A stretch of 64,000 nucleotides of DNA from an uncultured Pelagibacteraceae bacterium (GCA_902524535.1 CABZDR010000005.1:1-64000); one strand, 5' to 3'. Positions 45,702 through 55,916 are shown, numbered from the stretch's first letter. Notes: generated from the letters alone by a model not told the origin. A program made the numbers and translations.

Positions 45702-45821
45702 AGCTAATTAACAAAATTTAAACAGGCGAAAAAATAATGAATATTTAAATTTTATTAATTATCTTAAAAAGATTAAGTTACAGAAATATTTACTTATTAT
45801 TAAAGTTTAATTAATTTAAGT

Positions 45822-47333
45822 TTATTTTGAATTATTTGAATAAATTACTCTTGGCTCTAAAAATAATTCTCTAGCAAGAGCTTTAAATCTTTTGGTAACT
45901 TGTTTTGAGATTATTTCTTGATGTTGTGATGGAATTTTTAAAAATACAGCATTACCTCTTTTATACAATTTAAACTCTTCAAGAAACATCGTAGATATCG
46001 AGGTCAATGATTGTGAAAATCTCAATGCTGCACCAACTTGTTTGCTTGAAAAAATTTCATTATTATTCAAAAAAGTTAAATACTCGATCTTTGGATTATA
46101 CTTGATACTACAGTACCGCCAATAGCATGACAAAGCTAATTGTATTCTTTCTTTATGAGTCAATCTAAGTAAAGGAGTATTTATCGTTTCTTGAAATACC
46201 AATTCAGCTTTTTGAAATGCTCCCAATCCCCAATCCATATGACTTAATACACATGCCAGATATAATAATTTCTTATTAAAGTGCTCATTACCTTCAAAAA
46301 CTGGATGAATAAAATCATAATATTTTTTATAATTTGACCCTAAATCACCTCTTTTTTGCGCAACCTTCTCAATTGCTTTGTAAAAAATTTCAGATTCTTT
46401 TACATCTTTAAAATGGTCAATTGATAAAGATCCTTCACGCAAACCACTGATAGAACAAATAATTTTTTTTGGATTTGAAACTTTCATAATTTCATCAAGT
46501 ATAATACAGCTATAAGGTAAATATGGTGTTCTAGATTTTGAAATATACTCAACTGTTTTAAGTTTGGATTTATTAAAAGAAGAAATTTTTTCAACAAACT
46601 TAGATAAAACATTATTATCAATACTATATTGATGAATTATGTGTACTGGATGATTATTTTGAAAAAGATGTAATTTAAATAATGCACGCCAAGTACCTCC
46701 AACTAAATATAAATTATTAAATTTCTTTTTTGAGAGCCATTTTTCATCTCTTAATAATTTTTTAATATATTTTGCTAAATTTCTTTTTTTAACTATAGGA
46801 TTATTCATTAATCTTAAAACACCAACAGGTAATGAGGTTTTATTGGTTACTATATTGTTTTCAACTCGGGCTAACTCCAAACTACCACCGCCAAGGTCAG
46901 CAACTAATCCATCAACATTTTCAAAACCTATTTTTACTCCCTCAGCTGTGCATTTAGCTTCTTCTTCGCCTGATAATATATTAATCTTAGTTTTAAAAAG
47001 TTTTTCAACTTCATCAATAAAAGATTTTGTATCAGTTGCTTCTCTTATAACTGCTGTTGCAATAATCTTTAGATTTGTGATTTTTGAAACATTTAAAATT
47101 TCAGAAAATCTTTTTAAAACTTTTAAAGCATATTCAGTACCAGATCTGTGAAGTTTTTTCGATTTATCTAAATTTTTTCCAAGTTCACAAACTGCTTTTT
47201 CATTAAAAAAAGGCACACGAGAAGAACTGAAATCTTCATAAATTAGCATTCTTATAGAGTTTGATCCAATGTCTATTATAGCTAATTTTGCCTGATTTAA
47301 TTTTAAACTATTTTTACTTTTAATTACTTCCAC
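45822..47333 (-). CDS. ppx: Exopolyphosphatase (Ppx/GppA family)
   Basis: Releases phosphate from the end of polyphosphate chains; relatives also hydrolyse pppGpp. The 503-residue protein has the ASKHA phosphate loops LAIIDIGSNSIRMLIYE near 18 and GLVADLGGGSLELA near 140, SLPVGVLRLMNNP near 170 and YLVGGTWRALFKLH near 218, followed by a helical HD-like C-terminal domain. It overlaps ppk by 14 bases, so synthesis and breakdown are co-transcribed. Confidence 0.94.
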   Translation of the reverse strand: MEVIKSKNSLKLNQAKLAIIDIGSNSIRMLIYEDFSSSRVPFFNEKAVCELGKNLDKSKKLHRSGTEYALKVLKRFSEILNVSKITNLKIIATAVIREATDTKSFIDEVEKLFKTKINILSGEEEAKCTAEGVKIGFENVDGLVADLGGGSLELARVENNIVTNKTSLPVGVLRLMNNPIVKKRNLAKYIKKLLRDEKWLSKKKFNNLYLVGGTWRALFKLHLFQNNHPVHIIHQYSIDNNVLSKFVEKISSFNKSKLKTVEYISKSRTPYLPYSCIILDEIMKVSNPKKIICSISGLREGSLSIDHFKDVKESEIFYKAIEKVAQKRGDLGSNYKKYYDFIHPVFEGNEHFNKKLLYLACVLSHMDWGLGAFQKAELVFQETINTPLLRLTHKERIQLALSCYWRYCSIKYNPKIEYLTFLNNNEIFSSKQVGAALRFSQSLTSISTMFLEEFKLYKRGNAVFLKIPSQHQEIISKQVTKRFKALARELFLEPRVIYSNNSK

Positions 47334-49476
47334 TTTTAATCAATCTTAAGTGCAGTTGTTTAGGCTGCATTCTTAGTTTAGCTTTACCTCTTCCAGATAA
47401 GCTCGGATTATTCATAAAATATTCATGAGCTGAAAAGGAATCGCTCTTACTATATTTAATTTTTTTATAATTACCATCAGCTTCAAGTTCCCAGCTCTGA
47501 TTAGTATCAAGATAATTTGCCAACATTATTTGATCTAAGATCTGTTCATGAACAGTCTCATTTTCAATTGGGACTAGAAGTTCTACCCTTCGATTTAAAT
47601 TTCTCGGCATTAAATCAGCTGACGAAATATATACTTTTGCATTTCTATTAGGCATTTTTTTTGTACCATTACTAAAGCAGTAAATTCTAGAATGCTCTAA
47701 AAATCTTCCTATGATACTTTTTACAAATATGTTTTCTGATCTATCTTTTACTCCTGGTCTTAAACAACAAACACCCCTTACAAATAAATGAACTTTTACA
47801 CCAGCATTCGAAGCTTCATAAAATTTATCAATAATTTCTGGATCTACTAAAGAGTTCATTTTTGCCCAAATAGCTGCAAATTTTCCATTTTTAGAATTTT
47901 TAATTTCAGCATCAATATTTTCATTTAGGGTTTGTCTCATATTTACTGGCGAAATAGAAATTTTATTTAAATTTTTTGGTTTTGCGTATCCTGTTACATA
48001 ATTGAAAAACTTTTCAACATCTGATGCCATTTTCTTATCACAACTAAATAAAGACAAATCAGTATAAATTTTAGCATTTACTGGATGATAATTGCCAGTT
48101 CCTAAATGAAAATAAGTTTGTATTTTACCCTGTTCTCTTCTTAAAACTAATGATGATTTTGCATGAGTTTTATATTTAGCAAAACCATAAACAATTTGAA
48201 CACCTACTTTTTCTAAACTTCTTGATAGTTGAATATTAGCTTCCTCATCAAATCTAGCTTTAATTTCAATTAAAGCGGTAACTGTTTTTCCGTTTTCTGC
48301 AGCTGTTATTAAAGCTTTAACAATAGGTGAGTCTAGAGTTGTTCTATATAGAGTTTGTTTTATAGCTATAACTTTTTTATCATTTGCTGCTTGGTTTAAA
48401 AATTCAATTACTGAGTCAAATGTTTCAAAAGGATGATGAACAACTAAATCTTTCTTTTTAATAGTTTCAAAAAAATTATCATTATATTCTTTTAATCTTT
48501 CAACTTCTCTAGGTGTAAAATGTTTAAATCTTAATTTTGGATTTTTTACTTTACATATTTGATCTATATCTTGAATTCCAACAAGGCCAGCAACATCATA
48601 AATATAGTCAGGATTTATATCTAATTTATTAGTTATAAATCTTATCAATTCGTTATCACTATTTTCAAGAACCTCTAAACGAACAATATCACCCGTTCTA
48701 CGTCTTTTTAAAGCCAATTCAAAAGATCTAACCAAATCTTCTGCTTCCTCTTGAATCTCTACATCGCTGTCTCTTATTACTCTAAAAATCATTTTCTTTT
48801 CTAAATCATGATCTGGAAAAATTTCATTAGCAAAAAAACTTATTACATCATCTAGAATCACAAATTTCTTATGATTTTTTGAAGACTCAATTTCAATAAA
48901 TCTAGATAATGCTTTTGGTATTACTATTATTGAGTTTAAAATCCTTTTTTTATTTTTTTTTCTTAACTTCATTACAATTGCTCTTCCTTGATTGATTATA
49001 AATGGAAATGGATGTGCAGGATCAATTGCTGATGGTGTTAATAAAGGGTAAATCTCTTCTTTAAATATTTCTAAAAGTTTTTTTTTATCCTTAGTATTTA
49101 AATTAACTGGTTTAACTAAATTGATATTATTTTTTTTTAATTCCATAATCAGTTGAATAAAAATTTTGTTCTGTTTTTTTAATAGATTCTTAGTTTCAAG
49201 CACTACCTCATCCATTTGCTCTTCAGGTGTCAAACCATCAGAGCTTAGTGAGTCAACTTCTTGTTTTATTTGACTATATAACCCAGCTACACGGACCATA
49301 AAAAATTCATCTAGATTAGACCCAGCAATTGATAAAAACTTTACTCTTTCATAAAGAGGATTTTCGATATTTTGCGCCTCTAAAAGTACTCTATCGTTGA
49401 ATTTTAACCAAGAAAGCTCTCTATTTATATATTTAGATTTCAACTCTTCTTTATGTTGTTTTTTTAAAGCAGTCAT
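47320..49476 (-). CDS. ppk1: Polyphosphate kinase 1
   Basis: Synthesises polyphosphate from ATP, 718 residues. The N-terminal domain begins YINRELSWLKFNDRVLLEA; AHPFPFIINQGRAIVMK is near 148; the catalytic HKD-like domains include KQTLYRTTLDSPIVKALITA near 370, AKYKTHAKSSLVLRRE with the phosphorylated His near 433, and VHLFVRGVCCLRPG near 560. The C terminus has YISSADLMPRNLNRRVELLVP. It is head to head with the sixA-like gene with 13 bases between starts. Confidence 0.97.
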   Translation of the reverse strand: MTALKKQHKEELKSKYINRELSWLKFNDRVLLEAQNIENPLYERVKFLSIAGSNLDEFFMVRVAGLYSQIKQEVDSLSSDGLTPEEQMDEVVLETKNLLKKQNKIFIQLIMELKKNNINLVKPVNLNTKDKKKLLEIFKEEIYPLLTPSAIDPAHPFPFIINQGRAIVMKLRKKNKKRILNSIIVIPKALSRFIEIESSKNHKKFVILDDVISFFANEIFPDHDLEKKMIFRVIRDSDVEIQEEAEDLVRSFELALKRRRTGDIVRLEVLENSDNELIRFITNKLDINPDYIYDVAGLVGIQDIDQICKVKNPKLRFKHFTPREVERLKEYNDNFFETIKKKDLVVHHPFETFDSVIEFLNQAANDKKVIAIKQTLYRTTLDSPIVKALITAAENGKTVTALIEIKARFDEEANIQLSRSLEKVGVQIVYGFAKYKTHAKSSLVLRREQGKIQTYFHLGTGNYHPVNAKIYTDLSLFSCDKKMASDVEKFFNYVTGYAKPKNLNKISISPVNMRQTLNENIDAEIKNSKNGKFAAIWAKMNSLVDPEIIDKFYEASNAGVKVHLFVRGVCCLRPGVKDRSENIFVKSIIGRFLEHSRIYCFSNGTKKMPNRNAKVYISSADLMPRNLNRRVELLVPIENETVHEQILDQIMLANYLDTNQSWELEADGNYKKIKYSKSDSFSAHEYFMNNPSLSGRGKAKLRMQPKQLHLRLIKSGSN

Positions 49477-49489
49477 ATATTTAGATTTT

Positions 49490-50014
49490 ATGTATCAATT
49501 ATACGTCATGAGACACGCAAAATCTAGTTGGGATGATTTAAGTATTAATGATTTTGATAGACCACTTACTAAAAGAGGCAAGAAAAATGCAAAAATGATT
49601 TGTGAATTTTTTGTTAAAAAAAAATTTGAATTTGATTATGCATTAATTTCATCATCAAAAAGAACAAAAAAAACTTTTCAAATTTTATCCAAGAAAATTA
49701 ATAAGCCAAAAAAAGTTAATTTTTCAAAAGATTTATATTTAGTTGATGAGAATGTAATTGTAAAAAAAATTAAAGAAATATCCAGTGAATATAAATCAAT
49801 TTTGATTATAAACCATGAACCATCAGTGAAAAATTTAGTACGAAATCTTACAAAAAATCATAATACGAATAATTTTAAACTAATGAATTATAAATTCCCA
49901 ACAGCAGCATTTGCAAAAATTGAGTTTGATATTAAATCCTGGAATGAAGTTGAGAAAAAGGGAGTATTAAAAAAATTTATAAGACCCAAAGATCTTCAAG
50001 ATTCTAAAGAATAA
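49490..50014 (+). CDS. SixA-like histidine phosphatase
   Basis: A 174-residue member of the histidine phosphatase superfamily, SixA-like. The phosphorylated His lies in YVMRHAKSSW near 8, followed by DFDRPLTKRGKKNA near 21, ALISSSKRTKKTF near 50, and the second His in IINHEPSVKNL near 108. SixA dephosphorylates phosphohistidine of phosphotransfer proteins; the target here is unknown, though ppk forms a phosphohistidine intermediate. I chose the ATG at 49490; the longer reading extends through the start of divergent ppk. Its end overlaps converging phoB by 19 bases. Confidence 0.85.
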   Translation: MYQLYVMRHAKSSWDDLSINDFDRPLTKRGKKNAKMICEFFVKKKFEFDYALISSSKRTKKTFQILSKKINKPKKVNFSKDLYLVDENVIVKKIKEISSEYKSILIINHEPSVKNLVRNLTKNHNTNNFKLMNYKFPTAAFAKIEFDIKSWNEVEKKGVLKKFIRPKDLQDSKE

Positions 50015-50679
50015 CCAGCTGATCTTACTGTTCTAATTAAAGGTTTTGTATTTTGTATGTTAATTGCTTGTCTTAATCTTCTAATATGAACATCAACTGT
50101 TCTAGACTCAACATATATATTTTCTCCCCAAACATTGTTTAAGAGTTGTTCTCTTGAATAAACTCTTTTTGGATTTTTGATAAAAAAATCTAAGAGTTTA
50201 AATTCAGTTGGACCCAAAGTAATTTCTTTATCTTTTCTATAAACTCTTTTTGTAATCCGATCTATTTTTAAATCAGTAAATTCTACAATGTCTGATGATG
50301 ATTGAGGTTTAGATCTTCTCAATAAAGATTTAATTCTAGCATTCAATTCTTTTTGACTAAAAGGTTTAGTTACATAATCATCTGCACCTGTATCAAATGC
50401 TTTTAATTTGTCTTCTTCCTCCCCTTTTGCAGTTAACATAATGACAGGAATATCATTAAACTTATTATCTTTTTTTAAGTTTTTACAAATTTCAACACCA
50501 GATAATTCTGGTAACATCCAATCCATTAATATTAAATCTGGCTGTTTTAATTTTATTTGTTTAAGAGCATCTTCTCCATTTTCTGAATGACTGACTTTAT
50601 AACCTTCTTTTTCAAGATTGTACTTTAACAAACTAACAATTGATGCTTCATCTTCAGCTATGAAAACATGAGCTGACAT
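49996..50679 (-). CDS. phoB: Phosphate regulon response regulator PhoB
   Basis: Activator of phosphate-starvation genes, 227 residues. The receiver domain has the acidic pair EDEAS near 10, the phospho-acceptor in LILMDWMLPELSG near 54, and VIMLTAKGEE and DDYVTKPFSQKEL near 84-110. The OmpR-type winged helix includes ITLGPTEFKLLDFF near 148 and VDVHIRRLRQAI near 197. It is the last gene of the pstSCAB-phoU-phoB run; Pho-box-like repeats lie before pstS and the lipid genes. Confidence 0.96.
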   Translation of the reverse strand: MSAHVFIAEDEASIVSLLKYNLEKEGYKVSHSENGEDALKQIKLKQPDLILMDWMLPELSGVEICKNLKKDNKFNDIPVIMLTAKGEEEDKLKAFDTGADDYVTKPFSQKELNARIKSLLRRSKPQSSSDIVEFTDLKIDRITKRVYRKDKEITLGPTEFKLLDFFIKNPKRVYSREQLLNNVWGENIYVESRTVDVHIRRLRQAINIQNTKPLIRTVRSAGYSLES

Positions 50680-50682
50680 AAA

Positions 50683-51390
50683 TCATTTTTCTCCGGTTAC
50701 AATTGGCTCTGTTCCCTTGGGTCTATCACCTTCTAAATATTCGCCTTTAACTAAATAATAAACTTGTTCTGCAACATTTGTAGTATGATCACCAATACGC
50801 TCTATGTTTTTAGTTACAAACAATAAATGGGTTCCATCTTCTAAATTTTTTTCATTTTCTTTAAGATATTTTATAACTTCTTGCATACAAAGATTTGTTA
50901 GATCATCTATTTGCTCATCACCTTCCCAAACATTTACTGCCATTGGCGCAGATCTTTCTAGATAAGCATCTAATGTTGATTTTAATTGTTTTTGAACATT
51001 GGTAGATACTCTATTCAATGAGTCTATCAAGTTCTTTGGAAGATTTTCGTTAAGCAAAAGTGTTCTCTTGGATATATTTTTTGCTAAATCACCTATTCTT
51101 TCTAAATCTGAAGACATTTTCAAAGCCGTTACTGTCTCTCTTAAATCAATTGCCATAGGTTGTCTTAAAGCAATTAAATTCACAACTTGCTGTTCAATTA
51201 AAGTCTCATATTTATCTATTTTTTCATCTTCTTGAATAACAGCTTCTGCAATATTGGTATCTCTTGTTGTAATGGCTTGAATTGCTTTACCTAAAGAATC
51301 TTCACATGCACTTCCCATTTTAATTATATTAGCATTAAGATTTTTTAGTTCTTCTTCGTAAGATTTGACTGTATGTGGTGCTTCAGACAT
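50683..51390 (-). CDS. phoU: Phosphate signalling regulator PhoU
   Basis: Links the state of the Pst transporter to PhoR, dampening the response when phosphate is plentiful. The 235-residue protein has two helical PhoU repeats with the metal motifs EDEKIDKYE (near 54) and WEGDEQIDDL (near 154), plus SDLERIGDLAKNI near 92 and NIERIGDHTTNVAE near 195. It abuts pstB. Confidence 0.96.
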   Translation of the reverse strand: MSEAPHTVKSYEEELKNLNANIIKMGSACEDSLGKAIQAITTRDTNIAEAVIQEDEKIDKYETLIEQQVVNLIALRQPMAIDLRETVTALKMSSDLERIGDLAKNISKRTLLLNENLPKNLIDSLNRVSTNVQKQLKSTLDAYLERSAPMAVNVWEGDEQIDDLTNLCMQEVIKYLKENEKNLEDGTHLLFVTKNIERIGDHTTNVAEQVYYLVKGEYLEGDRPKGTEPIVTGEK

Positions 51391-52145
51391 TATCCGAACC
51401 TCCCTGTTATATAATCTTGCGTTTTTTTATTATCAGGATTCTTAAATATTTTATCAGTAGATCCATGTTCAATCAATTGTCCTAAATGAAAAAAACCTGT
51501 ATTTTGAGAAACACGTGCTGCTTGAGCCATAGAATGAGTTACAATTATTATTGTGTGCTCTTTTTTTAACTCATCAATCAATTCTTCAATTTGTGCTGTT
51601 GCTATTGGATCTAATGCTGAACAAGGTTCATCCATTAATATAACTTCAGGTCTTACAGAAATCGCTCTAGCAATACAAAGTCTTTGCTGTTGTCCTCCAG
51701 ATAATCCAGTTCCAGGTTCATGCAACCTATCTTTTACCTCTTCCCATAGTGCAGCCTTTTTCAAACTAGTTTCAACAATTTCATCCATTTCTTGTTTTGA
51801 TTGAGCCATACCATGAATTGTTGGACCGTAAGATACATTTTCATATAAAGTTTTTGGGAAAGGATTGGGTTTTTGAAAAACCATACCAATTTTTTCTCTT
51901 AGTCTTACGACATCACAACTTTTATCATTGATATTAAAATCATTAATTAAAATTTCTCCTTTAACACTACAGATATCAATTACATCATTCATTCTATTAA
52001 GACATCTTAGGAAAGTTGATTTACCACAACCAGATGGACCAATTAATGCCGTTACTTGATTTTCCTCAATATCTAAACTTATATTAAAGAGCGCTTGTTT
52101 TTTTCCATAAAAAACATCAACATCTTTTGCTTTAATCTTTATCAT
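51390..52145 (-). CDS. pstB: Phosphate ABC transporter ATP-binding protein
   Basis: ATPase of the high-affinity phosphate importer, 251 residues from the ATG at 52145, which begins [19 protein letters not shown] one base after the pstA stop. Walker [15 protein letters not shown], the Q-loop region [11 protein letters not shown], signature [15 protein letters not shown], Walker [14 protein letters not shown] and the switch His in [13 protein letters not shown] are all present. An upstream ATG at 52166 would overlap pstA and adds residues not typical of PstB. Confidence 0.96.
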   Translation of the reverse strand: MIKIKAKDVDVFYGKKQALFNISLDIEENQVTALIGPSGCGKSTFLRCLNRMNDVIDICSVKGEILINDFNINDKSCDVVRLREKIGMVFQKPNPFPKTLYENVSYGPTIHGMAQSKQEMDEIVETSLKKAALWEEVKDRLHEPGTGLSGGQQQRLCIARAISVRPEVILMDEPCSALDPIATAQIEELIDELKKEHTIIIVTHSMAQAARVSQNTGFFHLGQLIEHGSTDKIFKNPDNKKTQDYITGRFG

Positions 52146-52146
52146 T

Positions 52147-53415
52147 TTAACTCCATTTTTTCTCAAACTTATGTCTTATTATTTGGGCAAATAAATTCAT
52201 TATTATTAAAAAGCCAAGTAAGACCATTATACATGCCGAAACTTTTTCTACAAATCCCCTTTCAGCACTTTCAGCCCAAATATAAATTTGAACTGGTAAG
52301 CTTGCAGCAGGATCCATGGGTGATCCAGGTATCGTGTTAACAAAAGCAACCATTCCAATTAAAATTAAGGGTGCAGTTTCTCCTAAAGCTTGAGCTAAAC
52401 CAATTATTGTTCCTGATAACGTGCCAGGCATAGAAAGAGGAACTGTATGATGCATTGTGGTTTGCATTCGACTTGCTCCCATAGCAAGTGCTGCCTCTCT
52501 TATACTTGGTGGAACTGCTTTTAAAGATGCTCTAGCAGCTATAATTATTGTTGGTAAGGTCATTAAGGACAAAGTGATACCTCCAACTAATGGGGTAGAC
52601 CTTGGTAATTGAAATATAGCCAATAAAACTCCTAACCCTAATAGACCAAAAACTATAGATGGAACCGCTGCTAAGTTGTTTATATTAACTTCAATAAAAT
52701 CAGTAAATCTATTTTTAGGGGCAAATTCTTCAAGATAGATTGCAGCTAGAACCGCAACAGGAAAAGCTATCATTAAACAAACAAGTATAGAAAAAATTGA
52801 GCCCATAAATGAACTTGCTATTCCAGCTAGCTCAGCTTCTCTTGAGTCAGCATTTGTAAAAAAACTTATATTAAATTTACTTTCAACCTTACCATTTGCA
52901 ACAAGTTGATCAAAAATTTTTAATTGATAATCGCTTACTCTTCTTTGGTCTTCAGGTAAATCTCTTGGATAATTTCCTTTAAAGACTTGGTCTAAATCAT
53001 CTGAAGCAGTTAGATAAACTTCCTTTGTTTTTCCTATTAAATTAGGGTCATTTAAAAGTTCATTTTTAATTTCTTTTTCAAAAAAATAAGACACCATTCT
53101 CTTCAATTCATTTTCTTGATCTTCATTGGCGTTTGGATCTAAATCAGCCATTGATTTTAATGCTATATCGTAATAATCAGCGTCCTGTAAATCTTCTTTA
53201 GAAGGATTTTGGTCTAACATCATTAATTCAGCATCGAAAGTTACTGGAACAATAAGCCATGTTTTTTGAAAAGCTGAATAGCCAGTTGAAAAAATTTTAA
53301 AAATAAAGATTGTTAAAAATAAAAGTGCCATAAAAATTGCACTCAGACCGTATAAGCGAAATCGCTGTTCAGCTTTATATCTTTTATTTAATAATTGTTC
53401 TTTATTTTTATTCAT
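52147..53415 (-). CDS. pstA: Phosphate ABC transporter permease PstA
   Basis: Membrane subunit of the phosphate importer, 422 residues. It is longer than E. coli PstA (about 296) because of an N-terminal membrane helix and a periplasmic region of about 150 residues (DUF3333-like, about 45-190), as is usual in alphaproteobacteria. The permease domain has the coupling segment [20 protein letters not shown] near 310 and [17 protein letters not shown] near 335. It overlaps pstC by eight bases. Confidence 0.95.
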   Translation of the reverse strand: MNKNKEQLLNKRYKAEQRFRLYGLSAIFMALLFLTIFIFKIFSTGYSAFQKTWLIVPVTFDAELMMLDQNPSKEDLQDADYYDIALKSMADLDPNANEDQENELKRMVSYFFEKEIKNELLNDPNLIGKTKEVYLTASDDLDQVFKGNYPRDLPEDQRRVSDYQLKIFDQLVANGKVESKFNISFFTNADSREAELAGIASSFMGSIFSILVCLMIAFPVAVLAAIYLEEFAPKNRFTDFIEVNINNLAAVPSIVFGLLGLGVLLAIFQLPRSTPLVGGITLSLMTLPTIIIAARASLKAVPPSIREAALAMGASRMQTTMHHTVPLSMPGTLSGTIIGLAQALGETAPLILIGMVAFVNTIPGSPMDPAASLPVQIYIWAESAERGFVEKVSACIMVLLGFLIIMNLFAQIIRHKFEKKWS

Positions 53416-54793
53416 ATTTTTCTCTATATTTTTTAACTACTCTCAAGGCCACAATATTTAAACAAAGTGTTACTAAAAATAATGACATACCTAAAGCAAA
53501 AGCAGCTTGCGTTTTTGGGTCGCCAAAAGCTTGGTCACCAATTAGAATAACTACAATTTGAGCTGTAATCGTTGAAGTAGACTCTAAAGGATTTAAAGTT
53601 AAATTAGCAGCTAAACCAGAGGCCATAACAACTATCATTGTTTCTCCAATAGCTCTTGAAACACCAAGTAAAATAGATCCAACTATCCCCGGCAATGCCG
53701 CGGGAAAAATAACTCTCTTAATTGTTTCTGATTTAGTTGCTCCCATAGCGTAACTTCCATCTCTTAAACTTTGAGGCACACTTGTAATTACATCGTCACT
53801 TAAACTTGAAATAAATGGTATAATCATAATACCCATTACCCCTCCTGCTGCTAAAGCACTTTCAGCTGAAACTTCAAGACCCATTGAAGTTCCTAATTCT
53901 TTCAAAAATGGTCCAACAGTTAGGGCAGCAAAAAAACCATAAACAACTGTTGGTATACCAGCTAAAATTTCAATTAATGGTTTTGCATATTGTCTAACTT
54001 TAGTTGATGCATATTCAGCTAAATAAATTCCACTCATTAATCCAATTGGGATAGCAACGCACATAGCAATAAATGCAATAAAAAAAGTACCTGCAAAAAT
54101 AGGGACTGCTCCAAAAGTATCTGAATACATTGTCGGATCTAAAGCCTCAGAAGAATCTCTAACAAAAGCTTTTGCTGGATACCAGTGAGTTCCAAAGACA
54201 AAATCAAATAATGGAATTACTTTAAAAAAATCTATAGTTTGAAATATAAGTGAGAAAACTATTCCAACAGTAGTTAATATTGCAGCTAAAGAAGCTGTAA
54301 ATAAAACTGCGTTCAAAAATTTTTCAACTGGTTCTCTTGTTCTAGAATTAGATGAAATTCTTTTATACGCATAAGCAACAGAGGCAATAATTGCAGATAA
54401 TACTATAACAACTTTTGAACTTTGAGCTATTGATCGAAGACTTAAATATTTTTCAGCTGAAGCTTCAATAAAAGGTGTAATTTCTCCAGTGAATTGCCCT
54501 CGAGACAATGCTTTTGATTTTTCGTATAATAAATTTAATTCATCATCAAGATAACCTTGATTTGAATAATCACTTAAGATTAATAGTTTTACAATTGTGG
54601 GCTCAAAAATTGCCCATAATGAAAAAATTATAAAGGCTGGTATTGCACACCAGATTGCAAGATAATAACCATAAAATTGTGGTAATGCGGTTAATCTTTT
54701 TTTTGTAGATTGAATTGTATATGCTTTTTTGCGTCCAAAATAATAGCTTGTGAACCCTAGAAGAACAATAAATGTAAATAATATTAAGTTCAC
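53408..54793 (-). CDS. pstC: Phosphate ABC transporter permease PstC
   Basis: Second membrane subunit of the phosphate importer, 461 residues, with an extended N-terminal part carrying helices and a periplasmic segment (about 60-115). The conserved permease core has VPIFAGTFFIAFIAMCVAIP near 225, ASTKVRQYAKPLIEILAGIP near 264 and the coupling loop LRDGSYAMGATKSETIKRV near 340, then GVSRAIGETMIVVMASG. It follows pstS after a hairpin that probably lowers its expression relative to pstS. Confidence 0.95.
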   Translation of the reverse strand: MNLILFTFIVLLGFTSYYFGRKKAYTIQSTKKRLTALPQFYGYYLAIWCAIPAFIIFSLWAIFEPTIVKLLILSDYSNQGYLDDELNLLYEKSKALSRGQFTGEITPFIEASAEKYLSLRSIAQSSKVVIVLSAIIASVAYAYKRISSNSRTREPVEKFLNAVLFTASLAAILTTVGIVFSLIFQTIDFFKVIPLFDFVFGTHWYPAKAFVRDSSEALDPTMYSDTFGAVPIFAGTFFIAFIAMCVAIPIGLMSGIYLAEYASTKVRQYAKPLIEILAGIPTVVYGFFAALTVGPFLKELGTSMGLEVSAESALAAGGVMGIMIIPFISSLSDDVITSVPQSLRDGSYAMGATKSETIKRVIFPAALPGIVGSILLGVSRAIGETMIVVMASGLAANLTLNPLESTSTITAQIVVILIGDQAFGDPKTQAAFALGMSLFLVTLCLNIVALRVVKKYREKYE

Positions 54794-54828
54794 AGAATCT
54801 CCTTAAGTGAGGACTTTACTCTTTTTTT

Positions 54829-54860
54829 AAAAAAAAGGGGTCTAAAAAGACCCCCTTTTT
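54829..54860 (-). terminator. Hairpin with U tract between pstS and pstC
   Basis: On the reverse strand GGGGTCT-TTTT-AGACCCC is followed by TTTTTTTT, a textbook intrinsic terminator. It lies 24 bases after the pstS stop and 36 before the pstC start. Because the genes are in one direction, it probably acts as a partial terminator giving more pstS than pstCAB transcript. Confidence 0.85.
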
Positions 54861-54884
54861 AATCATTTGTTAACTGAGGAATAA

Positions 54885-55916
54885 TTAATTACCCATAGCA
54901 ACTAGCTTCGTAGCATTAGTTCTAGTTGTTTTATACAACTTAGAGTCTAATGGCACTAAACCAATGTCTGCTAAGTAACCACCTTTTCCAATAGCTTTCT
55001 TAGTTGTGAATTCTTTCACAAACTCATGTAAGCCTGGAATTACTCCAACGTGTGCTTTTTTCACGTAGAAGAATAAAGGTCTAGCAACAGCATAACTGTA
55101 ATCTTGAATAGACTTTAATGACGGTTGTCCACCATCAATACTTGCTGCTTGCAATTTATCTTTTGCAGCTAAGAAATAACTGAAACCAAAGAAACCAAAC
55201 ATTTCTTTATCTTGAGTTAACTTTTGGATGATTAAACTATCGTTTTCTCCAACTTCAATAGCAGCACCATCTTCTCTGTAAAGTTTTTGAGGTTTTTTGT
55301 ATTTTTTATTTCCAGCTTCAAAACCAGCTTTATAAAGAGCTTTAGCTTCTTTAGTCATACCTTTTTTCATTACCAAAGAATTCCAAGCATCTCTAGTTCC
55401 TGATGTTCCTGGTGGGATCATCACTGAAATTTTTTGTTTTGGTAAGCTAGGGTCAATTTGGTCCCAAGTTTTATAAATATTTGGAACTAATTTACCATCA
55501 ACAACTGTATGAGCAGCAAGTGCTAAATATAATTGTTCTTTAGTAAAGTTTACTGGTTTTGCATCTTTGCTGTAAGCTAATGTAATACCATCGTTACCAA
55601 TTACGATCTCAACGATATCATTAACACCATTTTTCTTACATAGAGCTTTTTCTTTATCTTTCATAGCTCTTGATGCATTTGTAATATCTGGATGTTGTTC
55701 ACCTACACCAGCACAGAATAGTTTAGCTCCACCACCAGTACCAGTAGACTCGATTACAGGGGTTTTAAATCCTGAACCACCAAATCTTTCAGCAACAACT
55801 GTTGCATAAGGAAATACTGTAGAAGAACCAACTATCTTAATTTGATCTCTTGCTTGAGCAACAGTTGCAATTGAAAGTGCAACTAAAGAAGCAATTACTA
55901 TAGTTAGTTTTTTCAT
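54885..55916 (-). CDS. pstS: Phosphate-binding protein PstS
   Basis: Periplasmic phosphate receptor, 343 residues with a cleavable signal peptide (KKLTIVIASLVALSIATVAQA). Ligand-binding stretches are KIVGSSTVFPYATVVAERF near 28, ESTGTGGGAKLFCAG near 55, the Asp in IVIGNDGITLAYS near 106 and PPGTSGTRDAWNSLV near 167. Codon use looks more even and less AT-rich than neighbouring genes, consistent with high expression. AAAGGA precedes the ATG, and Pho-box repeats lie 71-99 bases upstream. Confidence 0.97.
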   Translation of the reverse strand: MKKLTIVIASLVALSIATVAQARDQIKIVGSSTVFPYATVVAERFGGSGFKTPVIESTGTGGGAKLFCAGVGEQHPDITNASRAMKDKEKALCKKNGVNDIVEIVIGNDGITLAYSKDAKPVNFTKEQLYLALAAHTVVDGKLVPNIYKTWDQIDPSLPKQKISVMIPPGTSGTRDAWNSLVMKKGMTKEAKALYKAGFEAGNKKYKKPQKLYREDGAAIEVGENDSLIIQKLTQDKEMFGFFGFSYFLAAKDKLQAASIDGGQPSLKSIQDYSYAVARPLFFYVKKAHVGVIPGLHEFVKEFTTKKAIGKGGYLADIGLVPLDSKLYKTTRTNATKLVAMGN

